Source: Brevundimonas aurantiaca
GTDB taxonomy: Bacteria > Pseudomonadota > Alphaproteobacteria > Caulobacterales > Caulobacteraceae
Direction: 5' to 3'
NCBI RefSeq assembly: GCF_014199955.1
Contig: NZ_JACHOQ010000001.1
Span: 186,001 to 250,000 of the forward strand
DNA length: 64,000 nucleotides
In this document: one piece after another, positions 28,363 through 37,298 of the stretch
How the letters are laid out: every line of letters starts with the position of its first letter
Numbering within the stretch: position 1 is the stretch's first letter
Position numbers and translations under genes: made by a program
The notes under the pieces: generated by a model
The model's input: the letters and a program-made list of their open reading frames with translations, nothing else
Database searches by the model: none
Told to the model about the DNA's origin: nothing

Positions 28363-28749
28363 GTGAGCACCGTCCAATCCACAGAACCGTCCACACCCGC
28401 CTTCAGCGTCGCCACGCGCGCGCCGGAGGGGATCGTCCTGGCCGCCAGCGCCGCCGATCGTCTGGCCCGGCTCAGCGCGGCCGAGGGCAAGTCCCTGATG
28501 CTGCGCGTCGCTGTCGACGGGGGCGGCTGTTCGGGCTTTCAGTACCGGTTCGAACTGGTCGAGACGGCCGAGGACGACGATCTTCGGATCGAGGCCCAGG
28601 GCCAGACGGCCCTGATCGACCCCGTCTCGGTTCCCTTCCTGAAGAATTCCGAGATCGCCTATGTCGATGAACTGGCCGGCGCCCAGTTCGTGGTTCGAAA
28701 CCCCAACGCCGCCTCGAGCTGCGGCTGCGGCGTCAGCTTCTCGATCTGA
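28363..28749 (+). CDS. erpA: A-type iron-sulfur carrier (ErpA-like)
   Basis: HesB/IscA-family Fe-S carrier of 128 residues that delivers clusters to apo-enzymes. The three ligand cysteines lie in [11 protein letters not shown] and [10 protein letters not shown] at the C-terminus. It starts with GTG and carries about 20 extra N-terminal residues before the domain. It is divergent from dgt, with 82 bp between starts. Whether it acts as ErpA or IscA cannot be decided from the sequence; ErpA is the usual annotation at this locus. Confidence 0.9.
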   Translation: MSTVQSTEPSTPAFSVATRAPEGIVLAASAADRLARLSAAEGKSLMLRVAVDGGGCSGFQYRFELVETAEDDDLRIEAQGQTALIDPVSVPFLKNSEIAYVDELAGAQFVVRNPNAASSCGCGVSFSI

Positions 28750-28755
28750 CGCCGA

Positions 28756-28938
28756 TCACCTTCGACGCCGGATCAGGGCCCAGACGGTGACGATCACGGT
28801 GGAGGCCAAGAAGGCCGAAAAGACGGCGTCCCAGGCGCCGTCCTCCAGCAGGGCCCCGATCAGCCCCGTCAGGCTGAGCACGAACACCCAAAGCGGCGCG
28901 CCGAAGATGGCCCACAGGCTGCGATCCTTGCGGCTCAT
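28756..28938 (-). CDS. Small two-helix membrane protein of the iron-uptake operon
   Basis: A 60-residue protein from the ATG at 28938: MSRKDRSLWAIFGAPLWVF leads into a first helix, and AVFSAFLASTVIVTVWALI is the second, ending in four Arg. The start overlaps the PepSY-protein stop by four bases (ATGA). Small membrane proteins of this kind often close TonB receptor/PepSY operons. No function is known; a role in stabilising the reductase is a guess. Confidence 0.75.
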   Translation of the reverse strand: MSRKDRSLWAIFGAPLWVFVLSLTGLIGALLEDGAWDAVFSAFLASTVIVTVWALIRRRR

Positions 28939-30026
28939 GACGCCTTCCGCCGTCCCTTGCCCAGCCACAGATAGAGGCCGGACCCCAGGATGACGATGGT
29001 CGCCAGGTCCAGCAGCGCCCACAGGATCTTCAGCCCCAGCCCTCCGTAGTCGCCGAAATGCAGCGGCTGGGACAAAGACAGGGCCTTCACATACCAGGGC
29101 GTCGGGGCCACGGCCGTCAGTTCGCCGGTCCTGGCGTCGATCAGGGCCGGCGTCGTCAGATGGGTCGTCAGCGGCGTGTCGCCGTGGAAGAAGACGGCGT
29201 AGTGGTGATCGGTCGAATAGTCGGTTCCCGGAAAGGCGATGAATTGCAGGGTCTTGCCCGGCAGGGCCTGTTTCGCCCGCTCCACCGCCACGTCCAGCGA
29301 GGCTCGCTCCCCGACGGAGGCCGGGGCCTCATGGGCGGCGGTCAGTTCCTTCAGCGCCGTATTCTTCCAATAGGCCAGGATCGGCGTCGCCAGGGTGTTG
29401 ATCACCCCCGTCGCCCCGACCACCAGCACCCAGGCTGCGGTGATGACGCCCAGAAGGTTGTGATAGTCCAGCCAGCGGGTCCGCGCCGACTTCGTCGCCC
29501 GCACCGTGCCGAACGGCAGACGCCGCATGAAGGGGGCGTACAGCACCACCCCCGACACCACCGCCGTGATCAGCATCAGCCCCATCAGGCCCAGGAACAG
29601 CATGCCCGGCAGGCCCAGGAACATGTCGGTGTGCAGCTGAAGCAGGAACTCCATCACCGGATGGCCGGCGACCGGCGGGGCGACGGCGCCGCTGGTCTGG
29701 TCGATCGGTTCGAAACTGTAGCGACCGGCCGGGCCGTTCGGATTGACGCTGGTGACGTTCACCACCGGCCGATCCACGTCGAAGCTCATGAAGGCCGGAA
29801 CCTCGCCCGGATGACGCGCCAGGGCCGCCGCCAGCACCTCGTCCAGGCTCAACAACGGCCCGTCGGGCGCGGCGGGCGTCCAGGCCTGCTCCAGCAGCAC
29901 CTCTTCGATCTCATGGGTGAAGACCAGCGGCAGGCCGGTGACGCACAGCATCAGCAGGAACAGGGTCGAGACAAGACTCGACCATTTGTGCGTCCAGGAC
30001 CAGGCGCGGATCGTCCGCGTCCTCAT
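28935..30026 (-). CDS. PepSY-associated transmembrane protein (ferric reductase-like)
   Basis: A 363-residue membrane protein. The N-terminus WSWTHKWSSLVSTLFLLMLC contains the conserved histidine and first helix of the PepSY_TM family; further helices are near residues 140-165, 190-215 and at the C-terminus (ALLDLATIVILGSGLYLWLG). Large periplasmic PepSY regions lie between them. Such proteins sit beside siderophore receptors and are thought to reduce iron or ferric-siderophore in the periplasm. It is co-transcribed with the TonB receptor, starting four bases after its stop. Confidence 0.88.
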   Translation of the reverse strand: MRTRTIRAWSWTHKWSSLVSTLFLLMLCVTGLPLVFTHEIEEVLLEQAWTPAAPDGPLLSLDEVLAAALARHPGEVPAFMSFDVDRPVVNVTSVNPNGPAGRYSFEPIDQTSGAVAPPVAGHPVMEFLLQLHTDMFLGLPGMLFLGLMGLMLITAVVSGVVLYAPFMRRLPFGTVRATKSARTRWLDYHNLLGVITAAWVLVVGATGVINTLATPILAYWKNTALKELTAAHEAPASVGERASLDVAVERAKQALPGKTLQFIAFPGTDYSTDHHYAVFFHGDTPLTTHLTTPALIDARTGELTAVAPTPWYVKALSLSQPLHFGDYGGLGLKILWALLDLATIVILGSGLYLWLGKGRRKAS

Positions 30027-30030
30027 CCGA

Positions 30031-32211
30031 TCAGAATTCCGCCGAGATCGACAGGGACAGGGTGCGCGGCGCCCCCAGCGTCAGATAGTTGGAGCCCGGA
30101 TAGCCGCCGACGGCGACCCACTGGTCCTCGTCGGCCACGTTCTCGACCCGCGCCCGGACCGTCAGAGGACGCCCGCCGGCCTCGAAGGCGTAGCGAACCC
30201 CGGCGTCGAACCGGGTCCAGGCGTCCAGCTCCAGCGTATTGGCCGCATTCGCCGCCTGGGCGCTGGTGTGGACCACCCGCCCCTCCAGCGTCAGGCCGCT
30301 GAGGCGCGGCACGTCCCATTCGACGTTCAGATTGGTCTGGACCTCCGGCACGCCGATGGCCGACTTGCCTTCGTTCGCCGCCGTCAGCGACCGTTTGACC
30401 TCGGCGTTCAGCCAGGTCGCCCCGCCGATCAGCCGCAGGCCGTCGATCGGCTCGCCATAGACGGTCAGTTCAACGCCCCGGTTCTCCTGTTCGCCCCCGT
30501 CGGAATAGACGCGGGAGGCGGGATCGAAGAAGGCGCTGGGCAGGGTCGTCCTGAAGAGGCTCAGCGTCCCGCCGAAGGTTCCGGCGTCATATTTGGCCCC
30601 GACCTCGGCCTGTTCGGCGCGGAAGGGCGACAGCACCTCGCCGGCGTTCGCCACGGCTGCGCCGTTGACCACCGCAGGCGCGACCCGACCGGGCGTCAGG
30701 GCCTCGGCATAGTTGGCGTACAGCGAAACCCGGTCGCTGGGCTTGTAGACCAGGGCGAAGGCCGGGGTCGCAGCCTCGCTGGCATAGCCCGAGCCGAAGG
30801 CGCCGTCGGCATAGGCGTAGGACTTGGTCTCGATCTCCTGATACCGCACGCCGACCGTCGCCAGCAGACGGCCGTCCAGGAAGGACAGCCTGTCCGCCAC
30901 GGCGACGCTGGTGTTCTTGACCCGCTCGGTCACCTTCGGGTCACTCAGGTCGCCCGAGACGCTGGCGATCGTCGGCGCCGGCGACAGGATCGGATCGGTC
31001 AGGGTTCCAAAGCTGTACCCCGCGAAGTTCGATCCCGCCCAGGCGTTCCTCGACTTGGACTGGATCTGAGAGGCCGAGGCGACCAGTCGGTGCCCAACCG
31101 GGCCGGTGGTCAGGTCCGCCCGCAGGCCGACGTCGCCGGACCAGACCGTGTCTTTGCGGATATTGTCGAAGCGATAGCCCCGGATGGCGCCCGCCGCGTC
31201 GGCTCGCGGATTGGCCAGGCTGTTGTCCTCCTCGCCTTGACGCCCGCCGAAGGCGGCCCAGGCGGTGACGCTGTCGGTGATGTCAAACTCACCCCGCACC
31301 GCGCCGAACAGCTGTTCCTCATCCGTATAGGTCCAGCGCTGGGCGAAATTCCGATCGGCGGAGGGGGCCTCGGGGATGGCGGCGCCGGGCGTCACACTGG
31401 GGCGCGGGGCGTCGATCCGGTGGTCCTGCCAGCCCAGATCGGCCGAAAAGCGCGCCCGCTCGCCCCGCCGGTCCAGGTTCAGGCCCACCACGCGCAGGGT
31501 GTTGGTCTGGTCCTCGACCGAGGCTTCGCCGCCCCGGCCGGCGACGTTCAGGCGCGCGCCCGATTCGTCCTGATCGCCGAACCGGCGCGCCAGATCGGCC
31601 GCGGCGTAGATTTCATCGGCGCCGGACACGCCCGCCGTCAGACGGGTCAGCGGTCCATTGGCCCGCTTGGGCGTCAGGTTGAAGGCGCCGCCCACCCCGG
31701 TTCCGCCGGGCGCCGCCCCGTTCAGAAAGGCGCTGGCCCCGCGAAAGACCTCGACCCGCTCGATCAGCTCGGCCGCCACGAACTGGCGCGGCAGAACGCC
31801 GTACAGGCCGTTGTAGCTCATGTCGTCCGAATAGACCGGGAAGCCCCGGATCACATACAGTTCCTGGAAATTGCCGAAGCCCTTGGTCACCCGCACCGTC
31901 GGATCGTTCTGCAACACGTCGCCGATCCCGCGCGCCTGCTGATCCCGCGCCAGTTTTTCGGTGTAGCTGGTGGTGGAGAAGGGCGTGTCCATCATGTCCA
32001 GATTGCCCAACAGGCCGACCCGACCGCCCCGCGCCACCTGGCCGCCCGCCGCCGGCGCCGTCAGATTCACCTGCGACCCCGTCACCACGATCTCGCCCAG
32101 CTCGGTCGGCGCGGCCGGCCCCTGCTGCGCCAAGGCGGGGGCGGCGAGGCTCAGGGCCAGGAGGCTGACGGCGCAGGCGAGACGGATCGGGCGGGCCATG
32201 ATCTGCAACAT
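30031..32211 (-). CDS. TonB-dependent siderophore receptor
   Basis: Outer-membrane receptor of about 726 residues with signal peptide (RLACAVSLLALSLAAPALAQ), a TonB-box-like LGEIVVTGS, plug domain (VLQNDPTVRVTKGFGNFQEL, IRGFPVYSDDM) and a 22-strand barrel ending in Phe (LSISAEF). It lacks an N-terminal signalling (STN) domain. FpvA/FhuE-like plug motifs suggest a ferric hydroxamate or similar ligand, but the substrate cannot be fixed. The start may be 32211 or 32199. A Fur-type box lies 39 bp upstream. Confidence 0.93.
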   Translation of the reverse strand: MLQIMARPIRLACAVSLLALSLAAPALAQQGPAAPTELGEIVVTGSQVNLTAPAAGGQVARGGRVGLLGNLDMMDTPFSTTSYTEKLARDQQARGIGDVLQNDPTVRVTKGFGNFQELYVIRGFPVYSDDMSYNGLYGVLPRQFVAAELIERVEVFRGASAFLNGAAPGGTGVGGAFNLTPKRANGPLTRLTAGVSGADEIYAAADLARRFGDQDESGARLNVAGRGGEASVEDQTNTLRVVGLNLDRRGERARFSADLGWQDHRIDAPRPSVTPGAAIPEAPSADRNFAQRWTYTDEEQLFGAVRGEFDITDSVTAWAAFGGRQGEEDNSLANPRADAAGAIRGYRFDNIRKDTVWSGDVGLRADLTTGPVGHRLVASASQIQSKSRNAWAGSNFAGYSFGTLTDPILSPAPTIASVSGDLSDPKVTERVKNTSVAVADRLSFLDGRLLATVGVRYQEIETKSYAYADGAFGSGYASEAATPAFALVYKPSDRVSLYANYAEALTPGRVAPAVVNGAAVANAGEVLSPFRAEQAEVGAKYDAGTFGGTLSLFRTTLPSAFFDPASRVYSDGGEQENRGVELTVYGEPIDGLRLIGGATWLNAEVKRSLTAANEGKSAIGVPEVQTNLNVEWDVPRLSGLTLEGRVVHTSAQAANAANTLELDAWTRFDAGVRYAFEAGGRPLTVRARVENVADEDQWVAVGGYPGSNYLTLGAPRTLSLSISAEF

Positions 32212-32249
32212 ATTCTCAAGAACAGAAAGGCGGGCTCCATACGCGCTTC

Positions 32250-32264
32250 TGCAACTGGTTTGCA
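32250..32264. promoter_or_regulatory. Fur-type iron box upstream of the TonB receptor
   Basis: TGCAACTGGTTTGCA has TGCAA/TTGCA ends in inverted order, matching the alphaproteobacterial Fur/Mur site pattern TGCAA-N5-TTGCA. It is 39-53 bp before the likely receptor start, a position that would block the promoter when iron is ample. Confidence 0.6.
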
Positions 32265-32371
32265 ATGGCAAGGCGGTGTTCGGCGCCCGGCCATCTTGCC
32301 GCACCGGCTCAGGGGACTACGGTCGAGAGCCGCCACCCCTTCTGAACGCCCCCTCTTCAAAGGAGACCGCC

Positions 32372-33298
32372 ATGTTCAGCCTCGCCCTCGCCCTGCTCGC
32401 CGGCCCCGTCTCCAGCGAGGTGACCCTGCCCGCACAGCCCGCGCCCCTGCACGGAACCCTGTCGGCGCCCGACAGCCCCGCCGCCGTCGCCGTGATCCTG
32501 CCGGGCTCAGGACCGACGGATCGCGACGGGAACAGCCCGATGGGCGTTTCCGCCTCCACCTATCGCCTTCTGGCCGAGGGGCTGGCGGCGCAAGGGATCG
32601 CCACGGTGCGGATCGACAAGCGCGGCATAGCCGCCAGCGCGGCGGCCGGTCCGGCCGAGGCCGATCTGCGCTTTGACGCCTATGTGGCCGACGCCCGCGC
32701 CTGGGCCGCCGAGGCCGCCCGTCGCGCCGACAAGCCCTGCGCCTGGCTGATCGGCCACAGCGAGGGCGCCCTGGTCGCGCTGAAGGCGGTCGAGGGTGGA
32801 GACGATAAGGTCTGCGGCCTGGTCCTGCTGTCCGGCGCCGGCCGCCCCGCGGGCGTGGTCCTGCGCGAACAGCTGGAAAAGGGCCTGCCCGAGCCGCTGA
32901 AGGCCCCGGCCTTCGCCGCCCTGGCCGAGCTTGAGGCCGGCCGCACCGTCGCCGATCCGCCCCCGGCCCTGGCGGCCCTGTTCCGTCCCTCGGTCCAGCC
33001 CTATCTGATCTCCTGGCTGCCGCTGGACCCCGCCGCCCTGCTCGCCGCCTATGACGGCCCGGTCTTCATCGGCCAGGGGACGACCGACCTCCAGGTCGGG
33101 ATCGCCGACGCCCAGGCCCTGGCCGCCGCCGACCCCAGGGCGACGCTGAAACTGTGGGACGGCGTCAACCACATCCTGAAAACCGCCCCCGCCGCCCGCG
33201 CCGCCAACCTGGCGACCTACGCCGACCCGGCGTTGCCGCTCGCGCCGGGCGTGGCGGAGGACGTGGGGGCGTTCATTCGGGCGAACGATGAACACTGA
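32372..33298 (+). CDS. Secreted alpha/beta hydrolase
   Basis: A 308-residue protein with a short signal peptide (MFSLALALLAGPVSS) preceded by a strong ribosome site (AAAGGAGA). The hydrolase fold shows LPGSGPTDRDGN (oxyanion loop), the nucleophile elbow IGHSEGALVAL, and WDGVNHILK, which supplies the catalytic His; the acid is probably in QGTTDLQV. The GSGPTDRDGN motif is typical of a group of esterase/peptidase-like periplasmic hydrolases. The substrate is unknown. It diverges from the iron operon and may share its regulatory gap. Confidence 0.87.
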   Translation: MFSLALALLAGPVSSEVTLPAQPAPLHGTLSAPDSPAAVAVILPGSGPTDRDGNSPMGVSASTYRLLAEGLAAQGIATVRIDKRGIAASAAAGPAEADLRFDAYVADARAWAAEAARRADKPCAWLIGHSEGALVALKAVEGGDDKVCGLVLLSGAGRPAGVVLREQLEKGLPEPLKAPAFAALAELEAGRTVADPPPALAALFRPSVQPYLISWLPLDPAALLAAYDGPVFIGQGTTDLQVGIADAQALAAADPRATLKLWDGVNHILKTAPAARAANLATYADPALPLAPGVAEDVGAFIRANDEH

Positions 33299-33359
33299 GT
33301 TCAACTTGGGAAGCGGACATACTCAGCGTCGCTCATAGGTGGAGAGCGGACTTTACCGC

Positions 33360-33698
33360 CTAAGCGTCCACCATCGTGATGTCTCTAATCCTTTCACGAA
33401 TTGCCCGCGTCTCGAAGATCGCCATGCGTGCGCCAGTGGGCCTGCATCGCACGATGGCAACGGTCGCGCCTCGCTCTGAAAGGAAACGTCTAAGCCGCTT
33501 ACCGTTTCTTCGCCCCCAAACGCCGACGTAGCGAGCAAAGACGCCACGGCGATAGACCACATGCCCACTGAACGCGGCGGAGATTTCCTTCGGCGACATG
33601 AATGCTTTCAACGCTTCACGCTCAACGATGCAGACGTGAGTGTCGCCTCTTGGACTGAAAGCCCAATCTCGGAAGGAATAAACCGTAAGCGGTGCCAT
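33360..33698 (-). CDS. Hypothetical protein with atypical composition
   Basis: A 112-residue basic protein starting MAPLTVYSFRDWAFSPRGD. The middle is Arg-rich (YRRGVFARYVGVWGRRNGKR). The base composition here is visibly less GC-rich than the flanking genes, suggesting acquired DNA or a decaying gene. An upstream start at 33767 would add 23 residues. I recognise no family. It may be a small DNA- or RNA-binding protein, but this is only a guess from charge. Confidence 0.45.
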   Translation of the reverse strand: MAPLTVYSFRDWAFSPRGDTHVCIVEREALKAFMSPKEISAAFSGHVVYRRGVFARYVGVWGRRNGKRLRRFLSERGATVAIVRCRPTGARMAIFETRAIRERIRDITMVDA

Positions 33699-33779
33699 GC
33701 GTGGCTCTTTGATCCTCAAGGAAAACGTCCGCAACGGGTCAACAGCGCCATCCAGCCTACGCCCCAAAAGGAACGCCCC

Positions 33780-34508
33780 CTACCCCTCCCCCAACGCCCC
33801 CCGCGCCTGATCCGCCAGGGTGAAGAACCGCTCGCGCACCTCGGCCGCGAAGGGATTGTCGCGTTCGATGGCGCGGAAGACGGCGGGGCTGTCGTGGCGC
33901 ACCATGTCCACCGCCTCCATCAGCCGGTCGAAACTGGCGGTGGTCATGCGGGTCGGCAGGGGCTCCATGGCCAGAAGCGCACGGGCGATCAGATGGGTCA
34001 GGCCCTGGACTACGGCCGCCTCCCGGTCATGATCTTCGGGCGTGACCTCAAAGACCCCCAGCTTCAGGGCTTTCCGGCAGAAGGCGGCGACGCGGCGGGC
34101 GTCACGGTCGCCGCGTACCACGCAGACGGCGATCCTGAGCCCGGCGATCCCGGCCTTGCCGCTCTGGGGGCCGAACAGGGGGTGGGTTCCGACGACGCGC
34201 ACGCCGGGCGCCAGCCTATCGTCCATCAGTCGCGCGGGCTTCACCTTGACCGAACCGACGTCGAGGACCAGGGCGCCCGGCGCCAGATGGGGGCCCATGG
34301 CGGCCAGGGTCGCCTCCAGCGCCTCGACCGGCACGGCCAGGATCACCGTCGGACAGGCGGCGGCGGTCGCCAGATCGGTCAGGGTCGCATGGCCCTCGCC
34401 GTCGTTCGCCGCCGGATCATGGGCGTAGATGTCGAACCAGGGCGACAGATGCCGCGCCGTCAACCGCCCGAAGGCGCCGAAGCCGATCAGGCCGAGTTTT
34501 TCCCTCAC
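33780..34508 (-). CDS. Prephenate/arogenate dehydrogenase family protein
   Basis: NAD(P)-dependent TyrA-type dehydrogenase of 242 residues for tyrosine synthesis. The Rossmann motif GLIGFGAFGRLTARHL starts the protein, then VLDVGSVKVKPARLM and VGTHPLFGPQSG, which is the substrate-binding signature. It is shorter than many TyrA enzymes, lacking the ACT and C-terminal extension. Its start overlaps the dihydroorotase stop by four bases. Whether prephenate or arogenate is used cannot be read from the sequence. Confidence 0.88.
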   Translation of the reverse strand: MREKLGLIGFGAFGRLTARHLSPWFDIYAHDPAANDGEGHATLTDLATAAACPTVILAVPVEALEATLAAMGPHLAPGALVLDVGSVKVKPARLMDDRLAPGVRVVGTHPLFGPQSGKAGIAGLRIAVCVVRGDRDARRVAAFCRKALKLGVFEVTPEDHDREAAVVQGLTHLIARALLAMEPLPTRMTTASFDRLMEAVDMVRHDSPAVFRAIERDNPFAAEVRERFFTLADQARGALGEG

Positions 34509-35836
34509 AGCGTCTCCATGAACCGCACCGGCCGTCCGTGGGCCGCGCCGATCAGTTCGCCGTCCTGCATCACCACCCGGCCGCGCACGATCGTCGCCAT
34601 CGGCCAGCCGGTGGCCTCGAAACCGTCGAAGGGGGTCCAGCCGCAGCGCGAGGCCTGCTGGTCGTGGGTGATCGTTCTCTTGGCCTTCAGATCGACGAGG
34701 GTCAGATCGGCGTCATAGCTGACGGCCATCCGTCCCTTGTTGGCCGTGCCGAACACCCGCTGGGCGCCGGCCGAGGTCAGGTCGATGAACCGCTCCAGGC
34801 TGAGCCGCCCTTGCGCCACATGGGTCAGCATCAGGGGCACAAGCGTCTGCACCCCCGGCATGCCGGACGGCGAGGCCGGATAGGGTTTGGCCTTCTCCTC
34901 CTTGGTGTGCGGCGCATGGTCCGAGCCGATGACGTCCGCCACGCCCTGCTGCATGCCCCACAGCCACAGAGCGTCGACATGCTCCTGCGACCGGATCGGC
35001 GGGTTCATCTGGGCATAGGCGCCCAGCCGCTCATAGGCTTCGGGCGCGGCCAGGGTCAGGTGCTGGGGCGTGATCTCGACGGTGGCGACATCCTTGTGGA
35101 AGCGCAGATACTCCATCTCGTCCCGGGTCGTGACGTGCAGCACATGGATGCGCGCGCCGGTCTCCTGGGCCAGGCCGACCAGGCGGCGGGTCGAGCGGAT
35201 GGCGCTCTCGGCGTCGCGCACCTCGGGGTGGCTGGTCCAGTCGCCGGTGCGGGCCAGGCCCCGCCGTTCGACCAGCCGGTATTCGTCCTCGGAGTGGAAG
35301 GTGGCGCGGCGGCGCACGTTCGACAGAACCTTGCGCACCCCCTCGTCGTCGGCGATCAGCAGGTCGCCGGTCGAGGCGCCCATGAAGACCTTGACCCCGC
35401 AACAGCCGGGCAGCCGCTCCAGCTCGCCCAGATAGTCGGCGTTCTCATGCGTGCCGCCGACATAGAAGGCGTGGTCGGTCCACATCCGGTCCTTGGCCCG
35501 GGCCAGCTTGTCGGCCATGGTGTCCGGGTCGGTGGTGTTGGGATTGGTGTTCGGCATTTCGAACACGGCGACGACCCCGCCCAGGGCCGCCGCGCGGCTG
35601 CCCGTCTCCAGGTCTTCCTTCCACTCCAGGCCGGGTTCGCGGAAATGGACCTGGGTGTCGATGACGCCGGGCAGGACGGTCAGGCCCGTCGCGTCGAAAG
35701 TCTCTCCGGCCGAGGCCTGGGACAGGTCGCCGATGAAGGCGATCTTGCCGTCGATCACCCCGACGTCGGCCGGCCCGCGGCCGGCGTGATTGGCCACCTC
35801 GCCGCCACGGACGATCAGGTCATAGGTCTGGGTCAT
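34505..35836 (-). CDS. pyrC: Dihydroorotase
   Basis: Zn-dependent amidohydrolase closing carbamoyl-aspartate to dihydroorotate in pyrimidine synthesis, 443 residues. Metal and substrate motifs: GVIDTQVHFREPGLEWKEDL, HSEDEYR, IHVLHVTT and DVIGSDHAPHTKEEK. It belongs to the class I (AllB/PyrC long) type; MPNTNPNTTDP and the R-E-P-G motif favour dihydroorotase over allantoinase. It leads a two-gene unit with the tyrA-like gene. Confidence 0.9.
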   Translation of the reverse strand: MTQTYDLIVRGGEVANHAGRGPADVGVIDGKIAFIGDLSQASAGETFDATGLTVLPGVIDTQVHFREPGLEWKEDLETGSRAAALGGVVAVFEMPNTNPNTTDPDTMADKLARAKDRMWTDHAFYVGGTHENADYLGELERLPGCCGVKVFMGASTGDLLIADDEGVRKVLSNVRRRATFHSEDEYRLVERRGLARTGDWTSHPEVRDAESAIRSTRRLVGLAQETGARIHVLHVTTRDEMEYLRFHKDVATVEITPQHLTLAAPEAYERLGAYAQMNPPIRSQEHVDALWLWGMQQGVADVIGSDHAPHTKEEKAKPYPASPSGMPGVQTLVPLMLTHVAQGRLSLERFIDLTSAGAQRVFGTANKGRMAVSYDADLTLVDLKAKRTITHDQQASRCGWTPFDGFEATGWPMATIVRGRVVMQDGELIGAAHGRPVRFMETL

Positions 35837-35858
35837 GGGCGGGCTCCTGACTATTCAT

Positions 35859-35993
35859 CACCGTCATCCTCGGGCTTGACCCGAGGATCGGACCGTCCGC
35901 GTCACGGCAGAAGACGCATGGGCTGTGTGCTTCTACCGGAAGGCGCCCCGTGTGCGGAACCCTCGATCCTCGGGTCGAGCCCGAGGATGACGG
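35859..35993. repeat. Inverted repeat, second copy of the CTCGGGCTTGACCCGAG family
   Basis: Arms 35861-35889 and 35965-35993 match in 28 of 29 positions when inverted, each holding a hairpin with core CTCGGGCTTGACCCGAG or a one-base variant. About 75 bp of unrelated DNA lies between the arms. The arms are nearly the same as those at 12871-12985, so the family is dispersed. It lies between pyrC and a glycosyltransferase gene on the same strand. Confidence 0.9.
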
Positions 35994-36002
35994 CGGTGTG
36001 GG

Positions 36003-36968
36003 TCAGCCCCGCTCCTTCAACACCTTTTGCGCCGCCTTCAGCACCCGCTCCCACGGCAGGTCCATCATATGCTGGATGGCCTGGTTCAGCCGGGGGTCCA
36101 GGGTCTTGAACTCCGCAAACGATCGGGGCCCGCGCACCGTCACCCCCTTCCAGGGGCCGCGCCGCGTCTCGTCCGACGGGCCGAAGACCGCCACCACGGG
36201 CGCGCCCGCCGCCGTCGCCAGATGGGTCCAGATCGAATCCGCCCCGATATAGAGCCGCGCCTTGGACAGGGCCGCGACCGTCTGCAGCCGCGTCAGCTTT
36301 CCTTGCAGCTCGATCACCCGCGCGCGCGGCGCGGCATAGCGGATGGTGTGGGCCGCTTCCCGGTCGATCTCCTCGCCGACGATCATCAGACGCCCGCCGG
36401 CCAGGGGGCCGTCGTCGGCCAGGAGCTTGGTCGCCACCTTGGCGTAGCGTTCGGCCGGCCAGCGCCGCCCCATCCACTCCACCCCCGGCCCGACCGCCAA
36501 TATGGGGCCGTCGCCGCCGGTCGCGGGGATCAGGGCCTCGACCTGGGCCTGGGTGATGTCGGAGACATAGAGCCGGGGCGCCGGCGCCTCATGCGGCTCC
36601 AGCTTCAGCACGGCGGCGGCGGCCTCGACCGCATGAACGCCCTCGGGATCGCGCCCCCGCACCGCCCGCTTCTGGCGCCTCAGCTTGCCCGACAGGGTGG
36701 AGCCGCGCATGTCCACGACCAGGCCCCAGTGGGTCCCCCGCACCTGGTTCCACAGGGCGATCCAGTCGAACCGCCCCTCGCGCTCCAGCACCAGCAGCCG
36801 TTCCAGCCGGGGGGTGTCGGCGAACAGGGGCGCGCTGGCGGCCGATCCCACCACGGTGAAGACGGCGTTGGGCAGGCTCTCCACCAGATAGGCGAGCACG
36901 CCCGAAGACAGGACGGCGTCCTCGGCGTCCGCCTCGGCGATATAGAGGATGGGAAAGCGCCCGATCAT
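36003..36968 (-). CDS. Glycosyltransferase family 9 (heptosyltransferase-like)
   Basis: GT-B fold transferase of 321 residues, the kind that adds heptose or related sugars to the lipopolysaccharide core. The C-terminal donor-binding part shows LAVGPGVEWMGRRWPAERYA and YIGADSIWTHLATAAGAPVVAVFGPSDE (about 225-260), the GT9 signature. The N-terminal half resembles the acceptor domain. Sugar and acceptor are unknown. Confidence 0.85.
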   Translation of the reverse strand: MIGRFPILYIAEADAEDAVLSSGVLAYLVESLPNAVFTVVGSAASAPLFADTPRLERLLVLEREGRFDWIALWNQVRGTHWGLVVDMRGSTLSGKLRRQKRAVRGRDPEGVHAVEAAAAVLKLEPHEAPAPRLYVSDITQAQVEALIPATGGDGPILAVGPGVEWMGRRWPAERYAKVATKLLADDGPLAGGRLMIVGEEIDREAAHTIRYAAPRARVIELQGKLTRLQTVAALSKARLYIGADSIWTHLATAAGAPVVAVFGPSDETRRGPWKGVTVRGPRSFAEFKTLDPRLNQAIQHMMDLPWERVLKAAQKVLKERG

Positions 36969-37079
36969 CCGTGCACCGTATAAGGGGATTCTCGCCGGGA
37001 TTCAGCGCCAATCCCCAACTGCGGGTCTGCGCCTCGTCCAACGGTTTCCCCGCAGGCCGCAATGGTTTAGAGCCCGGCC

Positions 37080-37298
37080 ATGGTTCAAACCCCCGATCCG
37101 GCCGCCGTCGCCGCCCTCGAACGCTTCAAGGCTCAACGGGTCACGGCCCTCTATCGGCTGGACCTGATCGACCAGGGCGCGGTCATCACCTATGAGGACG
37201 GCACGCCCGTGGACATGGCCTCTGAGAAGACGCGGCTTCAGGCCGTGGTCGCCGACATGGACCGCCGCATCGCCCGGCTGGAGCGGTCGGTCGGTTGA
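37080..37298 (+). CDS. Small conserved hypothetical protein (72 residues)
   Basis: A short protein with two helical regions (AAVAALERFKAQRVTALYRL and SEKTRLQAVVADMDRRIARL) around a central acidic segment; probably a small coiled coil. The stop overlaps the TTG start of the next gene by four bases, suggesting coupling with the cysteine-cluster protein. No function known. Confidence 0.65.
   Translation: MVQTPDPAAVAALERFKAQRVTALYRLDLIDQGAVITYEDGTPVDMASEKTRLQAVVADMDRRIARLERSVG

Noticed and set aside
28281..28490. An upstream start for dgt adding 70 residues
   Set aside because: The extension overlaps the divergent erpA gene and has no similarity to the family; the ATG at 28280 gives the usual length.
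29917..32676. A 919-codon open frame on the plus strand opposite the PepSY and TonB receptor genes
   Set aside because: It is antisense to genes with clear signal peptides and family motifs. In DNA this GC-rich, long antisense frames arise by chance from codon bias. The protein has no recognisable motif.
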